Below are positions 55,201-64,000 of a stretch of 64,000 nt of DNA, in pieces. Within the stretch, counting starts at the first letter, position 1; each line of letters opens with the position of its first letter. The notes beneath the pieces are model-generated. The model did no database searches and was not told the DNA's origin. It saw nothing but the letters and a program-made list of their open reading frames with translations. The stretch is from Euwallacea fornicatus (lineage: Eukaryota; Arthropoda; Insecta; Coleoptera; Curculionidae). A program made the position numbers and the translations under genes. The DNA is taken from assembly GCF_040115645.1 (NCBI RefSeq), contig NC_089547.1:4712001-4776000 (forward strand), given 5' to 3'.

Positions 55201-58200
55201 ACGAAACTTTGAAGCAAAATATGCCGCCGGAAACACTTATCTGGGGCGTGTTTGGAAGTTGCGAAGTTCAAGTACATCGGATAGTGCATGTCGGTCTCCA
55301 TTCCCGGCAAACTTGCCCTTATATCACTAAACACAAAATAATGATATCCCTTGATAACGTAGGATATGGTAATTATTGCTTTAGCTGTGTGTAATAATGG
55401 GAAACCGTTTAGAAGGCTGAAGGATATTTGATACTTTAAGCGCAAAGTTTTCTTGTGTTCCAGCATAAATTCGGACCTGCTGTCGCCGTTGGATATTGCT
55501 GTTCTAAGCAACAACCGGTCGATGGCGAAAATGCTCACCTCTTTTGGGGCCAAAGATGGAAATCAATGTAAGAAGAAACCCCTCATCTACTATTTGTGTT
55601 CATAATGAAATTCTCTTTCCTTGTGTAATAACCACCCAAGGAAGTTTTAGTCAAATTCAATTTCAAACTTGGAAACTTCCAATTTAAGTGAAAATTCCCT
55701 TCCTACTCGCAGTTTATTTACTAATAACCGACTCAAATTAACATTTTAATTAAAATGATTCGAAAAAGCCACAACAGTCATTCACATAAATTGGGGATTC
55801 TCGCGAGCGAAATTATTAATACAAAATGCCTATGTTGCCTCAGATATAATTAGATGCCAGATAACAGTTTCCGAATTGAATTTTTGGGGTCAGGGGGCCA
55901 TTCGGGGATAATTGGAATTAAATTACTGCAAAAAAAGCGGTTTGTGTGCGATGAATTGAGAAAATATAGGTGGAAAAATGGACGAATTGATAAAAAGGGT
56001 GTTTTTGCCCTATACCACGTGAATTCTATAAAATGGCACCGCAGCAACATTCATTTGTTCGGTCTAAACACTTGACGTCACTACGAACGGAAACAAATGT
56101 CAAACGTCGCTTATGATTTTCCGACATTTTTTTTATGGAAATTTGGAGTTTCGCCCTTTGTTGAGGCTTAAAATCGCCTTTTCAGTTTCTACGCCGGAAA
56201 AACTGGGTTCCCATTTAAGGCAAATTCTCTGCGAAGCCGAGATGCGTCTGCAGGAGCTCGGCGGGCTACTGGATGAACCTCTAGTCGGCTTAAACACCAG
56301 AGCTTCCTTCTCCAGCATGCTCAGCGCCGGGTCTTCTTCTTCGATGACAGGTAAATTCCAGGAATTAACATTTAAACGATTCTCAACAGACTAACCGTTA
56401 ATTCCAGAGGTTTTGGGGTAATTTTTACAGTGTTCAAAAGTGATTTTCGCGCCCGAACTTTCAGATATACCGATCAAAATTTCCGATTTGAGTCGAGTGT
56501 AAGGTCAGTGTTCACTGCTCATTTCCATCAATGAGTGCTGATGCCAGGGCTTATGAACGCAGGCGCTAAACGCAGCTTGGCCCTCAACCTCTATGGTTCA
56601 AAGTCCTAGAGGTTGAGGCTTCTCGCGGCGTCACAGCTGAGGTAGAAATTGTGATTTTTCCGCGGTGTAATCGCACCATTCATCAAAGCGCTTTCTGTGA
56701 CCTCCCTATATACCATGAAACGGCATTGAACCGACCACATAAAAAGAACAACGTGGGCAAAATTAGGTATACATACATACACCAAACCTACGCGCTGAAT
56801 GGTCTTAAGCAGTCGACTTAAATGCTCGTAATTACGAGTTTTTCTCCTGTGGATTTAACATTTTTTTGCAGTTTTTTGGTGTGAATTTCCAGGTTGTGCG
56901 GGCGGGGACACGGAAAAGCAGGCAGTGGCGTGGAGCCGGAAGGCGAAAACCCTTAAACGGCTGGTGCTGGGATTTACTCAGGCCCGACCCCCAGATGTAC
57001 CATCTCTGGTTGCGGCTGATATTACCGGGAAGAACGCAGTGACTATTAGGCTTGCAGAGCCCGCTTGCCAAGACTCGCCTATAACTACAAAATTTCTGGG
57101 TAAGTTTAGTGATGTTCCCATCCTCTCTTCGTGTCGAGATAAATTTAATTTCGCAAAAATCTGCCCTTTAGGGCTCGGGAGTTATTAAGGTCTGGCCTGT
57201 TTACAATTCTTACAGGGCTTAATTCTTCTTGTTACGATTTTCCAGTCATTTCTTTGATGGAAGTTAAACAGGGAGAGCTAATATTTGGAAGAAGTGAATG
57301 CCTAAACTGCGAAGGGGAAATTCGAGACGGGAGCTGTGAGCTGAATGTGCTGCAAGGGGGAAAATTAATTGCTTCGCGAAAATTTCATGCCTTTTTTTCG
57401 GGGGTTTGCTTCGGAGATTTGCGAACAAGACAGCCAAGTTTGGTAATCCGCGTGATGATCCAGAGCTCCTAATTTTTGACTGAGTCCTGCGGCTTTTACG
57501 GCAGAAAGATCTCCCCTCTGTCTGATCTACCCCAACGTTAAACGAACCAAAAACATACTACGCCTTTACAATAAAGGTTTAATACTCTGTAATCGCCTTA
57601 TCAGATCCGCGTGAACTTAATGATCTATGTAAGCTTATTAGTACCAAAATTGACTACCAAGAATCAAGTATAAGCATGTTTATCTGCGAATATTATGATT
57701 TTATCTTGACGGCATTTTATCAAACATTTTCCTCTATTGCTACTACTACATAGTGTTTGCTTCAATTTCATACAAGCGTGCAACATCCAAGATGCCCTCT
57801 TATAAGATCAAACCCTTTGAGATGAAGGTCTCATGTAAGCTTGTATGTTATTCTAAACGCTACTTTCCTGGATACAACAATTTATCCAGAAACCATTATT
57901 TACCTAGAACCGGAACCATTATTTGTATTCAAGTCTTCTTGTCTGTGTATGAGCAACGTTGCCTTAAGGGAATCGTTTAAAGGTGGAAATTTCTTGCGTG
58001 TCATGCACGTGTTTCACTCGAAAAATAAACCGCACTGGAAGGAGAAAATTCGGGTTGACGTAAACGGCGAATTTGGACCCGACGTCAACCCGAACTGCTC
58101 TATCACGTCAACCTGAATTGCTCTAATACGTCAACCCGAACTGCTCTATTGCGTCAACCTGAATTGCTCTAATACGTCAATTCGAATTGCTCTATTACGT

Positions 58201-61200
58201 CGACTCGAATTTTCCGATTACGTCAACCCGAATTGCTCTATTACGTCAACCCGAATTTTCCGATTACGTCAAAACGAATTACAGGGTTTCGTCTATGTCA
58301 GGTTAGTTCAGGTTAGTTCATATCAAATCGACAGGAATTTTTAGGATGCATCGAAGCATTCGGGAAAAAAAATCGAAATGAAAGAAGGCGCAGGTCAATG
58401 CTAAATAAGCATCGAAAAATTCAAAATTTTGAGTAATTTTTAGCGATATTTTTCAGCTTTTTTTAAAATATCAATTCAGGATTTTATAAAATCCCAAATA
58501 TATGAACTTCGTCTCACTCCGACCAGTTAGCCACAAGAGCAAAAAATCTTTTGCTGCGAATGCTTTAAATGTCCACCTCACGTGTGCCCGCCAATGAAGC
58601 ATTGACTCGAGGAGTAAATCCCCAAAGCATCCGCAAATACCCAAAACTTTTTATTTATACGACCAAATATTTACCTATATACCAAAAATTATTCTAAAAA
58701 ACCAAATGCTCCATTTACATTCAATCCACCTCGGAGTATATGCGGAAATTTGCATTAAGGGGGTCGTTTAAAGGGGGGAAATTGCTTTCTTTATTGTCAT
58801 GCACGTCTTTTGCTCGTAAATTTTTAAAGTTTCCTTACCGTAAATAAAGGTAATAACGCCGAGGGTATTGTGTAAAATAAACGGCTGCTGGAAGCTGTTT
58901 AGTGTAATAAACTGTTGGCAGGATTATTGTCAAGGGGGTGTTTTTGTTTACAGTGCAATGGTCGACTCACCCGGACTTTTCCATTATTTCCGGTCACGAG
59001 GAGCTGACCGATATGTCCGACTTGCGATGTCAGATCGAATTGACTCAAGGCAGAAGGTACTACTTCAGGGCTTGTTGCGGTAATCTCAAGGGGTACGGGA
59101 TATTCAGGACTTGTACTCCGTCATCGGTTGTTCCGTCCACTTGGAGAGACATAGAGCGGAGAGATCCTAGGTAGGTGTTGAAAAAAATCAGGAAGGAAGA
59201 ACTTTTGCACAAATAATCTCTTAATAGATTCACTGAAAGCAACCACCATCTAGATCAATTAATAGAGGAAGTGAGGCAGTTTCGACCATCGACTGAAATG
59301 CTCGAGTCGGCGGGGCCAAACCCTCAAAGAAGGGCCCAAAGAAAAAAGACCACAATTAAGCAACTCTTTACGGCTGCCAGCAAATTTCAAAAAAACTTAA
59401 AAAGGTCTCATGAAGCCTCCTTGATTTCTTAACTATGCTTACTAAATTGGCGATTTTAGAGGCATATACTTAGCCTGCATTCTCTACCACGAAGACAAAG
59501 TTCTAGTGACCAACGAAGAATTCCTCCCTGTGATTGAAGTGGATGAATCATTCCCCAGTTGCATTAACGGCGACCTCTATTGGCTCATGAGGGTGGCCAA
59601 CACTTGGGACGACACGAAGTGTCTCAAAAATGTTATGGAAGAACACACTTCCTCTACTCTTCACTTTAGGACCAAATTATTACTTGCAGCCCTCCAGATG
59701 CAGTCCTCATTATGTTTACAGGTGCTCCAACATGCCTAAATGGCCCATTATCGTTTCTATTCATATCTCTCATTTTCTAGGACCTTGGGCAGCTCTACTA
59801 CAAGCCCTTAAGAGACTCCCAAGGCACCGTAGTGATCAGCACTATAAATTATGTGAAATCTCCCAAAAGCGTGAGCGTACTGAACTCTAGATGGCTGCCC
59901 ATGAATAAAGTGTTCAAGAAGACCATCTTAAGTGAAGATTCTAACATCTCCGATGTCCTGATGGCCAGTATTCAAGACCAAATCAATTATCACCAAGTCT
60001 CCAGTCTCAAATTGGGGAGAGGACTATATTTGGCCTATCTGAAGATGCAAAGCTCTGTGGACATGATTCATTTGGTTGTATCGGCGAAAACTCCCAATAT
60101 GTTGCCTCATTGCAAAGTCAGGGACAATCCTCACATATCTGCGTGAGTAATTTTTTTTATCAGTTTTTCATCAATAATTGCAATCTTTATCCTTCAGGGA
60201 AGAGTGGGAGTATCTAAAACAACAACACTTGCCAGACATTTTGGATAATGCGACAGAACTCCAGAGGAATTTTCTCGAATTAGTGACCAGCGCTGCTAAA
60301 AGACTTTTCAATTACATGGATATCACAAACGAGGATGCGAATACTCACAGATTGTATGACGCAGAAGTGATTGAGTTGATCGAAGAAGTCAGTTTTATAG
60401 TGATATGTCCCCCTGCCGAGTTTTCTTGTGCTGTGCCTGGACAAAGAGAAATTCTCCTGCAGCGGGGAGACTTAGTCAGTCTGCCCATTCAGGTGAGATT
60501 TTATGTTTTTATAAAATGTTTCAACACGACACTACGCGTTTGTCTCTTGCAGGTATTCGAAATGATCCACATGAATACCTACCAAAGCACCATTGTGCAG
60601 AAATACTCCAAACTCAGCTGCCTCCTTGAACTTGATGCGGCTACCGCTAGCCACCTCCACCGCGAAGCATTCTCTAACTCCGAATTGGCCGTTGCCAAGG
60701 AGAGACTCTCCAAACTGCAAGACTTGCAAAACAAACTGGAATCCATCTGGAAAAGCGTCAGATGGCTGGCCGATGTCATCACCTTTGCCAGGGACAAGAA
60801 TATGGGTTGTATCTGCATGCGCTACATCTTGGAAAAAGAAGTGGGTGTGTCCACCAGCCCCAAGAGGGATTTGCTGCAACTACCTCCTCCAAAAGTTATC
60901 AAAACCACCCCCGGAAGAGGATCATGGCCAGGACCAGGGGCGACAAACATGACCCCACAGACCAATTTGATGAGCGAATATAGCAAGAGTGAACAACATT
61001 TAAATATCAACGGCAGTGTCAGTCACTACCTGAGCGCCTGTAGTGATCCGGACTCCATAAGAAAGGATAGTGATAGTTTCACCAGTGCTAGTGAATATTT
61101 ATCTCAACTTGCTCCCAGTAGAAGTGAGGATGTGTTGTTTTCGGTGCCTGCAAGCAGCAGCAATAGATTGCCGGGTGCTAGCCCAATGAATATCCGGCCT

Positions 61201-62129
61201 CAGTATGGGGGCAGTATGGTCAGTGTTAACACATTGAATACAGCAGATAGTCTGCATAGTCTTAGCTCGGATAGTGATCCCATTGGAAATTCCACGCCCA
61301 AGAAAAAGGGTAAACCTAAGATGGTGCCTAGCAAGAGTATGGCAAATGTGAAGCAGCATTTTTTAGGTAAGATTTATCGTTGTGATTTGAAGTTTTCGTC
61401 CTATAACCGGTATGACGTTTTCTTCAGGACAAATTGGCGAAATGTTCTATTACGTCGTATTGACTTCATTCCTTAAAAATGACGACGAATTGACGTTGTT
61501 TCAGTAATCTTTATCCAATGACAACACCTTCCTACCTCTTTCCAGGCCCAACCAACGAAGATCACAACGTAATGTTCCTCACAGTCGACCACGCGGTCCC
61601 TCATAAAAATCTCGAATCCAGTCTCTCCAAGAGCCTTACGAACATTCGCGCATCAACGGACTTCAACCCAGAAGCGGACTCGCCAAATTGCCCAGTAGTA
61701 TTCCCGGAAATCTTCAATTTGCCCAGCGACGACCCTGAGCCCTACGCCAAAGACAACTACGACATTTTGCAGATTTATGCGGCATACGAAACTGGTTTGG
61801 TCATCGGAACTAGTCTAAAAGTGTATGTGACCCCTAGGACTACGGCTCGTGAGGTAGTGAATGTGGTGGTGCGCCAGTTGAACATGGCGGTGATTTTAAA
61901 AGGAAAAAAGGGCCCGATCTACAGCAGGGATATGTTGAAGAATTTTTGCTTGGTAGCGATTATTGGAGCGAGGGAGAGATGTTTGAGGGACGATTTTAAA
62001 CCACTTCTGTTGCAGAACCCATGGAAGTTAGGCAGGTTATATGTGAGGAGGAAACATGATGTCTTAGCTGCGTTGGATCACAGCAGCAAGCTGGATAGAA
62101 TCGAGACCAACCGCATTGATCGGATTTAA
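27639..62129 (+). CDS. wake: Wide awake (ANKFN1-like) gene, full locus
   Basis: Long-form exons: 27639-27805, 27860-28043, 28094-28270, 33448-33659. Short-form first exon: 44327-44906. Shared exons: 53173-53328, 54130-54208, 55464-55567, 56186-56350, 56893-57099, 58954-59170, 59228-59404, 59460-59721, 59781-60142, 60198-60492, 60553-61366, 61546-62129. All junctions are GT-AG and in phase; the short form totals 4002 bases (1333 aa). Order: ankyrin repeats, FN3, the conserved ANKFN1 core, a Ser-rich linker and an RA-like domain. Fly WAKE is a neuronal, membrane-associated protein that links the clock to sleep onset through GABA-A receptor regulation; mouse Ankfn1 is its orthologue. The identity rests on recalled similarity along the whole core. 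Confidence 0.88.
29635..29930. mobile_element. MITE with CAGCGTTTG termini, about 0.3 kb
   Basis: Left CAGCGTTTGCGAAAAGTTTT and inverted right CTGCGCTTGCAAAAAGCGTT stay alignable for about 45 bases, flanked by TA on both sides. Internal sequence is shared with the 32699-33413 element, so both belong to one family. No coding capacity. Confidence 0.65.
29937..30661. mobile_element. Nonautonomous element with near-perfect inverted repeats of about 125 bp
   Basis: The left end (CAGGGTGTCCCACAAGTGTT) is repeated inverted at the right, and the two arms stay nearly identical out to ACAGGGTGTTAAACTT. The centre (about 30062-30538) is AT-rich and noncoding. TATA flanks both ends. High arm identity suggests a relatively recent insertion. 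It abuts the previous element, as if inserted at that element's flanking TA. Confidence 0.75.
32699..33413. mobile_element. MITE of the CAGCGTTTG family with long inverted arms
   Basis: Left CAGCGTTTGTTAGAAGTG and inverted right CAGCGCTTGTTAAAAGGG. The arms (about 200 bases each) remain alignable through a GTGCATT..TTCGATG core. TA flanks the left end only. The right end stops 34 bases before the wake exon at 33448, so element sequence may contain that exon's branch site. Confidence 0.6.
33448..33659 (+). CDS. wake: wake long-isoform exon with conserved RSSSIDSMVEAVW segment
   Basis: Acceptor gcgtttccag, donor CAATG|GTAAGT, 212 bases, one frame open (RDPLNNRLPRSSSIDSMVEA and on). It joins the upstream exon in phase (LSWER-RDPL) and the ankyrin-region exon at 53173 (ATN-EFPTL). 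A transposon end lies 34 bases before it. Confidence 0.75.
40173..40517. mobile_element. MITE, 345 bp, CAAGGTG/CAGGGTG termini
   Basis: The left (CAAGGTGTTCCATTTGGAAT) and inverted right (CAGGGTGATAAACTGGGTAT) ends share the core GGACGTGGCAAAAC about 20 bases in. TA flanks both ends. No coding capacity. Confidence 0.6.
42067..42597. mobile_element. MITE-like element, about 0.53 kb
   Basis: Left CAGGGGGACTCCAAAACGAT and inverted right CAGGGTGGCCCCAGTACG share a diverged inverted repeat including ATCGT.ATT. TA flanks both ends. No transposase frame. Confidence 0.5.
44327..44906 (+). CDS. wake: wake alternative first coding exon (short isoform start)
   Basis: A TAA stop sits directly before ATG 44327, so this is a genuine start. 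The 193 codons encode a very basic sequence (MGKVKTTPGKKKHKMADLVA; SLPEYYRFHLNPPVETI; GRRKRITRRNSSLSDDETL). The exon ends TTTGA|GTAAGT with one leftover base, the same phase as the long-form exon at 33659, so either can splice to 53173. This implies a second promoter in the roughly 20-kb intron. MGKVKT loosely fits a myristoylation pattern, but Lys3 makes that doubtful. Confidence 0.78.
45096..46133. mobile_element. Nonautonomous DNA element, about 1.04 kb
   Basis: Left CAGGGTGACCCAAAAAGTGT and inverted right CGGGGTGTCCCGAAAAAGCC continue into a shared T-rich run and GTGGGACCA/GTAGGACCA. TA flanks both ends. No transposase frame is visible. Confidence 0.6.
46955..47248 (-). mobile_element. 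LINE (non-LTR retrotransposon) reverse-transcriptase fragment
   Basis: The minus strand reads AVVFRDLSQAFDCLDQGVLF, matching reverse-transcriptase motif A (VFLDLSKAFDxVDHxxL) with the catalytic Asp. Surrounding sequence is shortened and the fragment has no complete domain. Confidence 0.55.
47247..47430 (-). mobile_element. Possible tRNA-derived SINE
   Basis: On the minus strand a B-box-like GGGTTCAATCCCC, preceded by an A-box-like AGCTCGAGAGG, is followed about 130 bases later by a run of some 20 A. That order fits a short interspersed element with a tRNA-like head and poly(A) tail. The A/B spacing (about 30 bases) is shorter than in a tRNA. Confidence 0.3.
53173..55567 (+). CDS. wake: wake ankyrin-repeat exons
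   Basis: Three exons (53173-53328, 54130-54208, 55464-55567; phases 1, 2, 1) encode KEAKLMQQKLEKLARINIHL, then ALFSAIECGHLEKAKTILES and SDLLSPLDIAVLSNNRSMAK with MLTSFGAKDGN. These are degenerate ankyrin repeats (xxLxxAxxxGHxxxxxxLL; TPLDxAxxxNxxxxxxLLxxGA). The next exon (56186-56350) encodes a helical spacer (LRQILCEAEMRLQELGGLLD) as in ANKFN1. Confidence 0.85.
56186..59170 (+). CDS. wake: wake FN3-domain exons
   Basis: Exons 56186-56350, 56893-57099 and 58954-59170. The FN3 fold begins at ARPPDVPSLVAADITGKNAV and runs on across the third junction: KFL joins VQWSTHPDF, then LTQGRRYYFRACCGNLKGYG, with the conserved Tyr/Phe and Gly of strands F and G. It ends at SSVVPSTWRDIERRDPR, matching the ANKFN1 segment after its FN3. 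The open frame between these exons (57246-57472) is not needed for the domain. Confidence 0.85.
57246..57472 (+). CDS. wake: Possible alternative terminal exon of wake
   Basis: A good acceptor (tacgattttccag) opens a frame that joins exon 56893-57099 in phase (FL-VISLMEVKQGEL) and runs 75 codons to TAA at 57470. AATAAA follows at 57570-57575. Use of it would give a wake protein truncated in the middle of FN3 with a Cys-containing tail (SECLNCEGEIRDGSCELN). It cannot be a cassette exon with the donor at TTG|GTAATC, because that leaves the wrong phase for 58954. Not supported by any homology known to me. Confidence 0.35.
57570..57575 (+). other. wake: Intronic polyadenylation signal in wake
   Basis: AATAAA about 100 bases after the stop of the possible alternative terminal exon. 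Single AATAAA hexamers are common in AT-rich introns, so alone it is weak evidence. Confidence 0.3.
58057..58285. repeat. Minisatellite, about 23-bp unit with ACGTCAACC core
   Basis: Roughly nine diverged copies of a unit like ACGTCAACCCGAATTGCTCT follow head to tail; some copies have TTTTCCGATT in place of TTGCTCTATT. Each copy keeps ACGTC, a half-CRE. It lies in the intron before the second FN3 exon of wake. Confidence 0.75.
59228..60492 (+). CDS. wake: wake conserved core exons
   Basis: Exons 59228-59404, 59460-59721, 59781-60142 and 60198-60492. They encode RFTESNHHLDQLIEEVRQF, FTAASKFQKNLKRGIYLACI, VLVTNEEFLPVIEVDES, LGRGLYLAYLKMQSSVDMIH, PNMLPHCKVRDNPHIS and AEEWEYLKQQ. The same order occurs in vertebrate ANKFN1 (LKRGLYIAV; MLVTNEDQIPIVEID; GLYLGYLKLCSSVDQI; LCHVKIRENNNIS). 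The biochemical role of this region is not known; its conservation is the best evidence for the gene call. Confidence 0.88.
60553..62129 (+). CDS. wake: wake C-terminal exons with Ser-rich linker and RA-like domain
   Basis: Exon 60553-61366 continues the core (VFEMIHMNTYQS; WLADVITFARDKNMGCICMR) and then a Ser-rich, likely disordered linker (SEYSKSEQHLNING; SSDSDPIGNST). Exon 61546-62129 encodes DNYDILQIYAAYETGLVIGT and LKVYVTPRTTAREVVNVVVR, a ubiquitin-like Ras-associating fold (about residues 1211-1310), and ends LDRIETNRIDRI. Direct Ras binding is not implied by sequence alone. Confidence 0.82.
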
Positions 62130-63490
62130 GGGTGTTTTTAAAGGCAATTTTAGTCAAATTGAAAATGGTGCTAGTTCTCTTATGATAATATTAGCTGAAA
62201 CTGTTGCCTATATGAGAGAGAGACTATATTGAAATTGAAAAAAAAAATACAAAAATAGATAAATGTATACTTAGACTAGGCTTTTGCGCATCTCTGAAGC
62301 TGGCATGATGCTGTAGCGATGTAGGGATTTTTATAAGACTGTGATGATATAATTTTGTTTTATGTAACAATTTCCAGGATTACTGGTCAATTGCGATGAG
62401 TGGACCTGGGAAAATGTCAATAATTAAGTGTTAGGACCATGTTTAAATGGGTGATTTCCTAAATACATTACAAGCCACTGGGTACTCCACAGCCTAAATA
62501 GCTTCCGATCTGGCCCCTAATTAGCGTTTAATAACGTAAATAAAATAGAATTCGAGTGGCTCTAAATATAATTGTAAATCAGGAAAACTGAAGAAAAATC
62601 AAGAACATCGCAAAAAAGTTGTAAATTGCAGTTTACAAAGCGAAATTTTGGAAAACATAGCTGGGAGAAAGGTGAATCAAAAAAGCTGAGAAAAACATTT
62701 TAATGGTCACAAAATATAACGTTGTTTTCTGCTAATTTACTTGCTCCTTGAATTTATCCGATTTTTTTTTTACTGTGAACATCGACTATGATCACATTTA
62801 AGTTGAATTTTAAGAGGGTAAATACGCCGAAACTCGGGGCATTTGTGTAATTTATGGTCCCGTGGCTCGAGATGAAAATTTATTTGAAATCTCTGCAATA
62901 TAGTGGATGTTCTCAAACTGGGAAAATTAGCTAAAAACAATTTTTTTACGAAAATTTAGAACAGTCACAAACGAGATATTCAGGGCCAGCTAAACTTTTA
63001 TTCAATTGAATTTTAGCTCCTTTAGTTTTTGAGATCCGGTGTTTTTTTTAGCAAATTTCGATATTCTGTATCTCGACGACGACACATTTAAAGAATTTTT
63101 TATTCCTTTGTTCCTTTTATAGATTTACCAACGAAATGAAAAAAAAATGAATAAAAACTTTCAGTCCATCATCAATGATAGATTGTGATTTTTAATGTTA
63201 ATAAATGTTGTTGAACCCTAGTAAAATTGTAAATAATTATAGAAAAAATCTATAAAAAAGGCATATCACCGAATTTAGAAGAGATGTTAGAGTGGAATCT
63301 ATTTATGAACTACTATTAGAAGTAAGCACTTACGTTAGTACAAAGAATCTATATTTTTCCTTTTTTTAAATATATGACTTATTGTTTTTGTATGCGTGAA
63401 TTACAATTTAGTTTTTATAATTTGGATAAATGTAAATAAAATAGTCGGTTATACAATGAAGTGTCAATAAAACAATGCAAAACATTACTT
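62130..63490 (+). other. wake: wake 3' untranslated region
   Basis: AT-rich and without a gene. AATAAA signals at 63435-63440 and 63466-63471 mark the likely 3' end about 1.35 kb past the stop; an earlier one near 62540 could give a shorter form. The convergent PUM3-like gene ends about 130 bases further on. Confidence 0.55.
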
Positions 63491-63652
63491 ATTAATTAAC
63501 GACGAAGTAGGGCACCCAAATAGGGTAGTACTCCCGCGCCAAAAATGAGTAGGACAATACGGCCGCCGAACGTTGTCTAGGTTTAAAGTGCTTCCGCACT
63601 TGACCACACAGAATTAAAATTCAAAAACTTTTAAAAACGTTTATTTAACATT

Positions 63653-64000
63653 TCACATTTTCTTTAACAATATATTAGCCCCTGAAGTTTTTTGCTTCTT
63701 CAAAAGGCTTAAATGTGGTTGCAGCAACAGTTTTAGTTTCCCCTGCACTGTATCATCACTATTTTCCCATACTGCCACCAGCAAGAAACACCCTCGATTA
63801 ACCTTTAACCAACTGGTCAACTGCAAAAGAAAAACGTTTCTAAATATTGAAGATTTGGCACCAATCCACGCTTACAATGTCGCTACTCAGAGCATCGACT
63901 AAAGTGGCCCCAAAAGTGGCTTTTCCCTGCTCAAGGGCCACTTTATCATGCTGCGCCAATTTCTTTAAAGTCATGTGAATTCCTGCATCCTCGATTCCAA
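63653..64000 (-). CDS. peng: 3' end of a PUM3/penguin-type Pumilio-family gene (partial)
   Basis: Minus-strand exons 64000-63876 (runs off the edge) and 63820-63653 join in phase 0 across a 55-base intron (ACATT|GTAAGC, cttttgcag). The C-terminal sequence (GIHMTLKKLAQHDKVALEQG; FGATLVDALSSDI; LTSWLKVNRGCFLLAVWENS; SGANILLKKM) matches the end of human PUM3 (LVLKWLIEQDK; KTLVEHV; LKSWASVNRGAIIL; KGIEILLEKL). PUM3 and fly Penguin are nucleolar PUF-like RNA-binding proteins tied to ribosome biogenesis. The repeat-bearing part lies outside the window. AATAAA is at 63645-63640, only eight bases past the stop. Confidence 0.78.

Larger units (their letters stand above)
57473..58953. other. wake intron containing a minisatellite
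   Basis: Apart from the tandem repeat at 58057-58285 and the polyadenylation hexamer at 57570, nothing is recognised. Confidence 0.4.

Noticed and set aside
57246..57440. Frame 57246 onward as a normal cassette exon of wake
   Set aside because: The donor at TTG|GTAATC leaves phase 0, while exon 58954 needs one leftover base. Skipping it gives an intact FN3 domain.

Overview
This window is animal nuclear DNA, almost certainly from an insect and plausibly a beetle. The genes are AT-rich, with GT-AG introns that are often only 50-60 bases, AATAAA polyadenylation signals, and many short inverted-repeat DNA transposons. It contains no bacterial operon, rRNA or tRNA gene, or CRISPR array. All gene models were built by hand from open frames, splice signals and phase; no alignment was run.

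Left part (1-27.3 kb): a cluster of BAG-domain and BAG-like genes, nearly all on the minus strand. From right to left: a starvin/Samui-type (BAG3-class) co-chaperone gene with two alternative terminal exons, each carrying its own BAG domain (27313 to 19459, alternative end at 26367); a 92-residue BAG-only gene on the plus strand (17956-18234); a 289-codon helical ORF (17218-16349); a two-exon gene with two BAG-like modules (15355-14229, 356 aa); a 1350-aa single-exon ORF made of roughly fourteen BAG-like helical modules (10847-6795); a 605-aa ORF with about seven such modules (3178-1361); and the start of one more gene running off the left edge (134-1). Three of these proteins start with an N-myristoylation-type MGxxxS motif. 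This array is the most novel-looking content of the window.

Middle and right part (27.6-62.1 kb): a plus-strand homologue of wide awake (wake; vertebrate ANKFN1), about 35 kb long. Four upstream exons (27639-33659) encode the N-terminus of a long form. A separate first exon with its own ATG (44327-44906) starts a short form. Both join in the same phase to the shared exons (53173-62129), which encode ankyrin repeats, an FN3 domain, the conserved ANKFN1 core and a Ras-associating-like domain. The short form sums to 4002 coding bases (1333 aa). A possible alternative terminal exon (57246-57472) would truncate the protein inside the FN3 domain. The first long-form exon seen is internal, so the gene probably extends further left, and the BAG cluster may lie antisense inside one of its introns.

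Right edge (63.65-64 kb): the last two coding exons of a PUM3/penguin-type RNA-binding protein, minus strand, convergent with wake.

Introns and intergenic DNA carry a decayed mariner element with a nested second transposon, several MITE-like elements with TA-flanked CAGGG or CAGCG termini, a LINE reverse-transcriptase fragment, a possible SINE, and a minisatellite of about 23 bp.
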